Source of the DNA: Sclerotiophoma versabilis
Taxonomy: Eukaryota; Ascomycota; Dothideomycetes; Pleosporales; Didymellaceae
DNA length: 64,000 nucleotides
Direction of reading: 5' to 3'
Assembly (NCBI GenBank): GCA_012274445.1
Contig: JAAROD010000095.1
Coordinates: forward strand, 558,001 to 622,000
Shown: positions 60,496 through 64,000 of the stretch, one piece after another
How positions within the stretch are numbered: position 1 is the first letter of the stretch
Layout: every line of letters starts with the position of its first letter
The notes under the pieces: generated by a model
Seen by the model: the letters and a program-made list of their open reading frames with translations, nothing else
The model's database searches: none
What the model was told of the DNA's origin: nothing
Position numbers and translations under genes: made by a program

Positions 60496-62326
60496 ATGTC
60501 TGACAATAAGGCCTACGACATCAACGAGAAGTCCGCTTCACCTTCGACAGAGGTGCAGGGCAAGGACGAGGGCGTCTACCGTGTGCAGACTGAAGCTAGT
60601 GTCACCCACGGCCAAGTACACAATGCCGATCAGCTGCAAAGGCACTTAGGTAACCGTCAAGTCCAACTGATCGCCATCGGTGGTTCGATCGGTACCGCTA
60701 CCTTCGTCTCCATCTCCAACGGTCTGATCAAGGGCGGGCCGGGAAGTTTGCTCCTCGCCTACACCATCTACTCATGCATGCTTGGTTTTGTCAACAATTC
60801 CATGGCGGAGATGGCTTCGTTCATGCCTGTCACCGGTGGCTTCATTCGTATGGCTGGACACTGGGTAGATCCCGCGATGTGAGTGATTTGGATCCCTTGG
60901 AATCTTCCGTGGTATAGTTACTGAAGCTCAATGTAGGGGATTTTGGGCAGGCTGGAACTTCTTCCTCTATGAGGCAATCCTGATCCCCTTCGAAATCTCG
61001 GCTTTGAACCTTGTGCTCAAGTTCTGGAGCGACGATATCCCAGTCGCTGCGGTTGTCGCCGTCTGTATCGTCTTGTACTTTGCCATCAACGCATTCGTCG
61101 TCAAGGCTTACGGAGAGACTGAATTCTGGCTCGCTCTCGGAAAGGTCTTCCTCATCTTGATTGTCTTCTCCTTCACTTTCATCACGATGGTTGGTGGCAA
61201 CCCCGTTAAGGACGCATACGGTTTTCGCTATTGGAACAACCCCGGTGCCTTTGCCGAATACAACACTACTGGCGATCTTGGGCGATTTGAAGGTTTCCTT
61301 GGCTCTTTGTGGAGCGCAGCCTTCACCGTCGTCGGTCCCGAGTACTTGTCCATGCTTTCCGGCGAGGTCAAGCTTCCCAGAACTTACCTCAGGAATGCCT
61401 TTAAAGTTACCTACGCCCGGTTTGCGTTCTTCTTTATTGGTAGTGCGCTCTGTGTCGGAATCGTTATTCCTTACAATGAGAAGACTCTTCTGGATGTCTT
61501 GTCTGGTGCCGCTGGTGGTGCTGGAACTGCCGCTGCTTCCCCTTACGTTATTGCCATGAGGTATGTGAAAGCCTTCGCGCTGGTTTTGTACTTTCACTGA
61601 CCTTTTGGTAGGAATCTGCGAATTAGCGGACTTCCCCACCTCGTCAACGCACTTCTGTGTACTTCCATTTTCTCTGCCGGAAACGCCTACACTTACTACG
61701 GAACCCGTTCGCTGTACGGTCTTGCCCTTGAAGGCCAAGCTCCAAAGTTCCTGAAGAAGTGCACCAAGAAGGGTGTGCCATTCTACTGCCTGCTTGTCAC
61801 CATCTGCTTCCCCTTCCTCGGCTTCCTGAACGTCAATGCTGGATCGGCCAAGGTATTGACCTGGTTTATAAACATCATCACCGGGGCGCAAATTATCAAC
61901 TACATTGTTATCTGCATCACATATCTGTTCTTCTACCGCGCCGTCAAGGCTCAAGGTGTCGATCGCAAGGCTATGCCTTACTGTGGATGGTTCCAGCCCT
62001 ACGGCACCTGGATCAGCATGATTTTCCTGATCTTTGTTCTCGGCTGCTACGGCTACGGCACCTTCCTGCCCGGCAACTTCACCATTGACGGTCTTTTCAC
62101 ATACTACATGATGGTGTTTCTCGCACCTGTGCTCTTCTTTGGCTGGAAGTTCCTCAAGAGGACAAAGATGGTCACGGCTCATGAGGCCGATCTGGTCTGG
62201 GAGAAGGCATATATCGATGCCTACGAGGCTTCATTTTCTGAAGAGACCAAGGGTTTCTGGCAGGAGATCCTTGAGATGTTGATGTGCGGAATGAAGGGCC
62301 GCAAGAAGCGCAACGAGTATGCGTAG
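60496..62326 (+). CDS. Amino acid permease, YAT family (PrnB-like candidate)
   Basis: Exons 60496-60878, 60937-61560 and 61612-62326; introns of 58 and 51 bp, GT..AG, phases consistent; 573 residues. A hydrophilic N-terminus of about 50 residues is followed by the family signature QLIAIGGSIGTATFVSISNG, then MAEMASFMPVTGGFIRMAGHW and about twelve membrane segments. FTVVGPEYLSMLSGEVKLPR and FSAGNAYTYYGTRSLYGLALE are further hallmarks of fungal plasma-membrane amino acid/proton symporters. The cytosolic tail has MVTAHEADLVWEKAYIDAYE, like proline and neutral amino acid permeases. The substrate is not fixed by sequence; cluster context suggests proline or hydroxyproline. Known relatives are under nitrogen control and turned over by ubiquitin-dependent endocytosis. 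Confidence 0.92.
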
Positions 62327-62570
62327 ACGAGCGTGCTGTTCATTCATTAGGCGATAAACTGAACACCTCCAAGGATGTACATAGCTGGGTTGTGTCAATG
62401 GTGGAAGGATGTGTGTATACCCTGTCTTGCTTTGCCTGTTGTATAAAAGGTTTTTGCTAGAAGTTAGAACCAATTAGACAGCAAGTTTCATTCGAGAGAC
62501 GTTGTGATGATTGCCTTTTCCCATCAACCGGGTGAGCACGCGAGCGTGCGTGTACAGTGCAATTCTGGAA

Positions 62571-62752
62571 TAAGACTCTAAACACAGCCCATCAACACCA
62601 CAGTTTGACGAACGCAACGGCCCGAAGTGCGGATATACACGGTCAACGCATTTAAAGCACTCCGAGGCGATCTCCACTAAGACTCCACTCACAGCCCATC
62701 AACATCACGGCATGACCAATGCAACAACTTAGGGAGCGGATACACACGGTCA
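62571..62752. repeat. Two-copy diverged direct repeat
   Basis: Copies 62571-62644 and 62678-62752 share taagactc, cacagcccatcaaca, cgaa/ccaatgcaac and gcggatayacacggtca in the same order; the period is about 107 bp. Upstream of the aminotransferase. Confidence 0.75.
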
Positions 62753-62775
62753 TAGCCTCTGATGTCTTCCGGTAC

Positions 62776-62803
62776 GCTGCAGGGCGCGCCCGCGCCCTGC
62801 AGC
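62776..62803. promoter_or_regulatory. Perfect 13-bp inverted repeat
   Basis: Arms gctgcagggcgcg and cgcgccctgcagc separated by cc, 132 bp upstream of the aminotransferase ATG. A GC-rich dyad of this length is unlikely by chance and suits a dimeric transcription factor or a hairpin in the leader; which is unknown. Confidence 0.7.
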
Positions 62804-62935
62804 ACGTTCCCGCGACGAACTAGGCAACTGGAGGGAGCATGTGCAGGATTATAGCTTGTAGGGAAGCCATCCGAAACGCAAGCAGAACCTTTGTTTCAAC
62901 TTCGTTCACACCTTACATTTTACAGTCCAACAGCC

Positions 62936-64000
62936 ATGTTCCGCTCCGTTTGTAAGGGTCCAGCCGATCCGGTCTTTATTCTCAGCTCTAAAGTAAAAGC
63001 CGACAAATCGCCCTCGAAGATCGATCTTGGTGTCGGCGTATACAGGAACGAGCAGGGTAAATACAACGAGCTTAGTGTCTTGAAGCAGGCAAAGGAGATT
63101 CTCGCAAAGACGGAACTTGGCCACGACTACGAAGTCACAACGGGAGATGCAGAGTTCGTTGAGAACGCATGCAAAGTGCTCTTCGGCGCAGAGTCTGACG
63201 CTGTCAAGACGAAGAGAATTGCGTCCGCACAAGCAATTTCAGGAACAGGGAGCATTCATCTTGCTGCTCTGTTCCTCAGTCGCGCCGAGAAGTTCAAAGG
63301 GATGAAGGTGTACGTTGGTTCACCAGCCTGGGGCAATTACGAGCCTCTCTTCAACCTCGTCGGATTTGAAGTCGTCAAGTACCGACATTATAATGCGGAG
63401 CGAGGCACTGTCGCATTCGATGATATCCTCAAAGCGGTTGATCAAGCCCCTAACGGCAGCATATTTGTCCTTCAAGGGTGCTGCCACAACCCTTCAGGCG
63501 CAGATCTGAGCAAGGAGCAATGGCAAACACTTGCACGGGCTATGAAGCCCAAAGGCCACTTCCCGTTCTTCGATATGGCGTACCAGGGTCTCGGTGCGCC
63601 GCTGGATGAGGATGCATTCGGACTGCGACACTTCGCAGAGCAAGGCCTCGAGTTGTTGGCTTGCCAGTCATTCTCGAAGAACTTCGGTTTGTATGGCGAG
63701 AGATGTGGAGTTCTTCACATCCTCACGGAGACGAAATCAGTCGCAGCGAATGTGTATGATCAGCTCAGGTGCCTGATCAGGTGGGAGTTCTCATCCAGCC
63801 CAGCGTACGGTTCAAGACTAGTGAATACGGTACTGAAGGACAGCGCTTTCACATCGCAATGGCAAGAAGAGCTGGCATTGATGCGAAAGCGTTTGATAGG
63901 TCTCAGGAGAGCGTTGTACGACTTGTTGACAAAGAAGCAGAAGGTGAGCATCCTGCAGTATCCGCCATTTGCGTTCAGATACTGACATCATACAGACACC
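62936..64000 (+). CDS. Aspartate aminotransferase-like enzyme, partial at window end
   Basis: Exon 1 62936-63943 (336 codons), 52-bp GTGAGC..CAG intron 63944-63995, then only ACACC of exon 2 before the window ends. Fold type I PLP enzyme: IDLGVGVYRNEQGKYN, LQGCCHNPSGADLSKEQW (usual HNPTGxD), FFDMAYQGLG and the Schiff-base Lys248 in QSFSKNFGLYGERCG. It is clearly of the AAT Ia/Ib group but differs at places normally strict: GHDYEVTTGD stands where (N)KEYLPITG is usual. No mitochondrial presequence is visible (MFRSVCKGPADP). AATs transaminate 4-hydroxyglutamate in hydroxyproline breakdown as well as aspartate; divergence and position beside P5CDH and aldolase suggest a specialised paralogue. 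Confidence 0.9.

Larger units (their letters stand above)
62327..62935. promoter_or_regulatory. Aminotransferase promoter region
   Basis: Between permease stop and aminotransferase ATG. It contains the diverged direct repeat (62571-62644 and 62678-62752) and the 28-bp palindrome at 62776-62803, both in the last 370 bp before the gene. Confidence 0.5.

Noticed and set aside
60842..62182. 446-codon minus-strand frame across the permease
   Set aside because: Antisense to membrane segments and both permease introns; no domain.
1..64000. CRISPR arrays, prokaryotic operons and viral genes
   Set aside because: None seen; all supported genes are fungal with spliceosomal introns.

Overview
The window comes from a filamentous ascomycete (Pezizomycotina), most likely a Dothideomycete. 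The evidence is dispersed genes on both strands, short introns (44-153 bp, mostly 45-60) with GT..AG ends and CTAAC-like branch points, and gene content such as a CRY-DASH photolyase with a Gly/Arg tail, a KAR9/GAS2 protein, a fungal HMG-box factor, a secreted glutamate carboxypeptidase and a YAT-family amino acid permease. Class and species are inferred; no rRNA or tRNA marker was found. Gene models were spliced by eye, and lengths are given only where the exons close in frame.

1-12.6 kb is gene-poor: a small secreted Cys protein, copy A of a small membrane-protein family, an F-box-like protein, a large Cys/His-headed hypothetical and a tiny protein with a similar head, then about 4 kb with no credible gene. 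12.6-24 kb holds an HSL-like alpha/beta hydrolase, an HMG-box regulator, a GDSL-like protein whose nucleophile position is Asp, and an M28 carboxypeptidase broken by one in-frame stop. 24-26.5 kb holds a small TA-flanked DNA transposon relic lying beside a diverged duplication. 26.5-36 kb has the KAR9-like protein, copies B and C of the small membrane family (C is a pseudogene) and an LtrA-family membrane protein. 36-54 kb is mostly housekeeping: an MFS transporter, a secreted DJ-1/PfpI protein, CRY-DASH, glutamate decarboxylase, a fasciclin protein, a J-like protein lacking HPD, POP1 and ribosomal protein eL43.

56.5-64 kb is the most coherent block. P5C dehydrogenase is divergent from a DHDPS/HOGA-type aldolase, followed on the same strand by a YAT-family permease and a diverged aspartate-aminotransferase-like enzyme cut by the window end. 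In the known trans-4-hydroxy-L-proline pathway, P5CDH makes 4-hydroxyglutamate, an aspartate aminotransferase makes 4-hydroxy-2-oxoglutarate and HOGA splits it to pyruvate and glyoxylate. I infer a hydroxyproline (or proline/hydroxyproline) utilisation cluster; the first enzyme, a (hydroxy)proline dehydrogenase, would have to lie beyond the right edge or elsewhere. GATA motifs occur in two of its promoters, and the aminotransferase promoter carries a long palindrome and a diverged direct repeat.

The other original observation is the small membrane-protein family: three copies share a W-S-x-E-A-I-L transmembrane segment, and B and C also share an intron position and a C-terminal Y-A-(D/E)-R-V-E-(F/I)-G motif.
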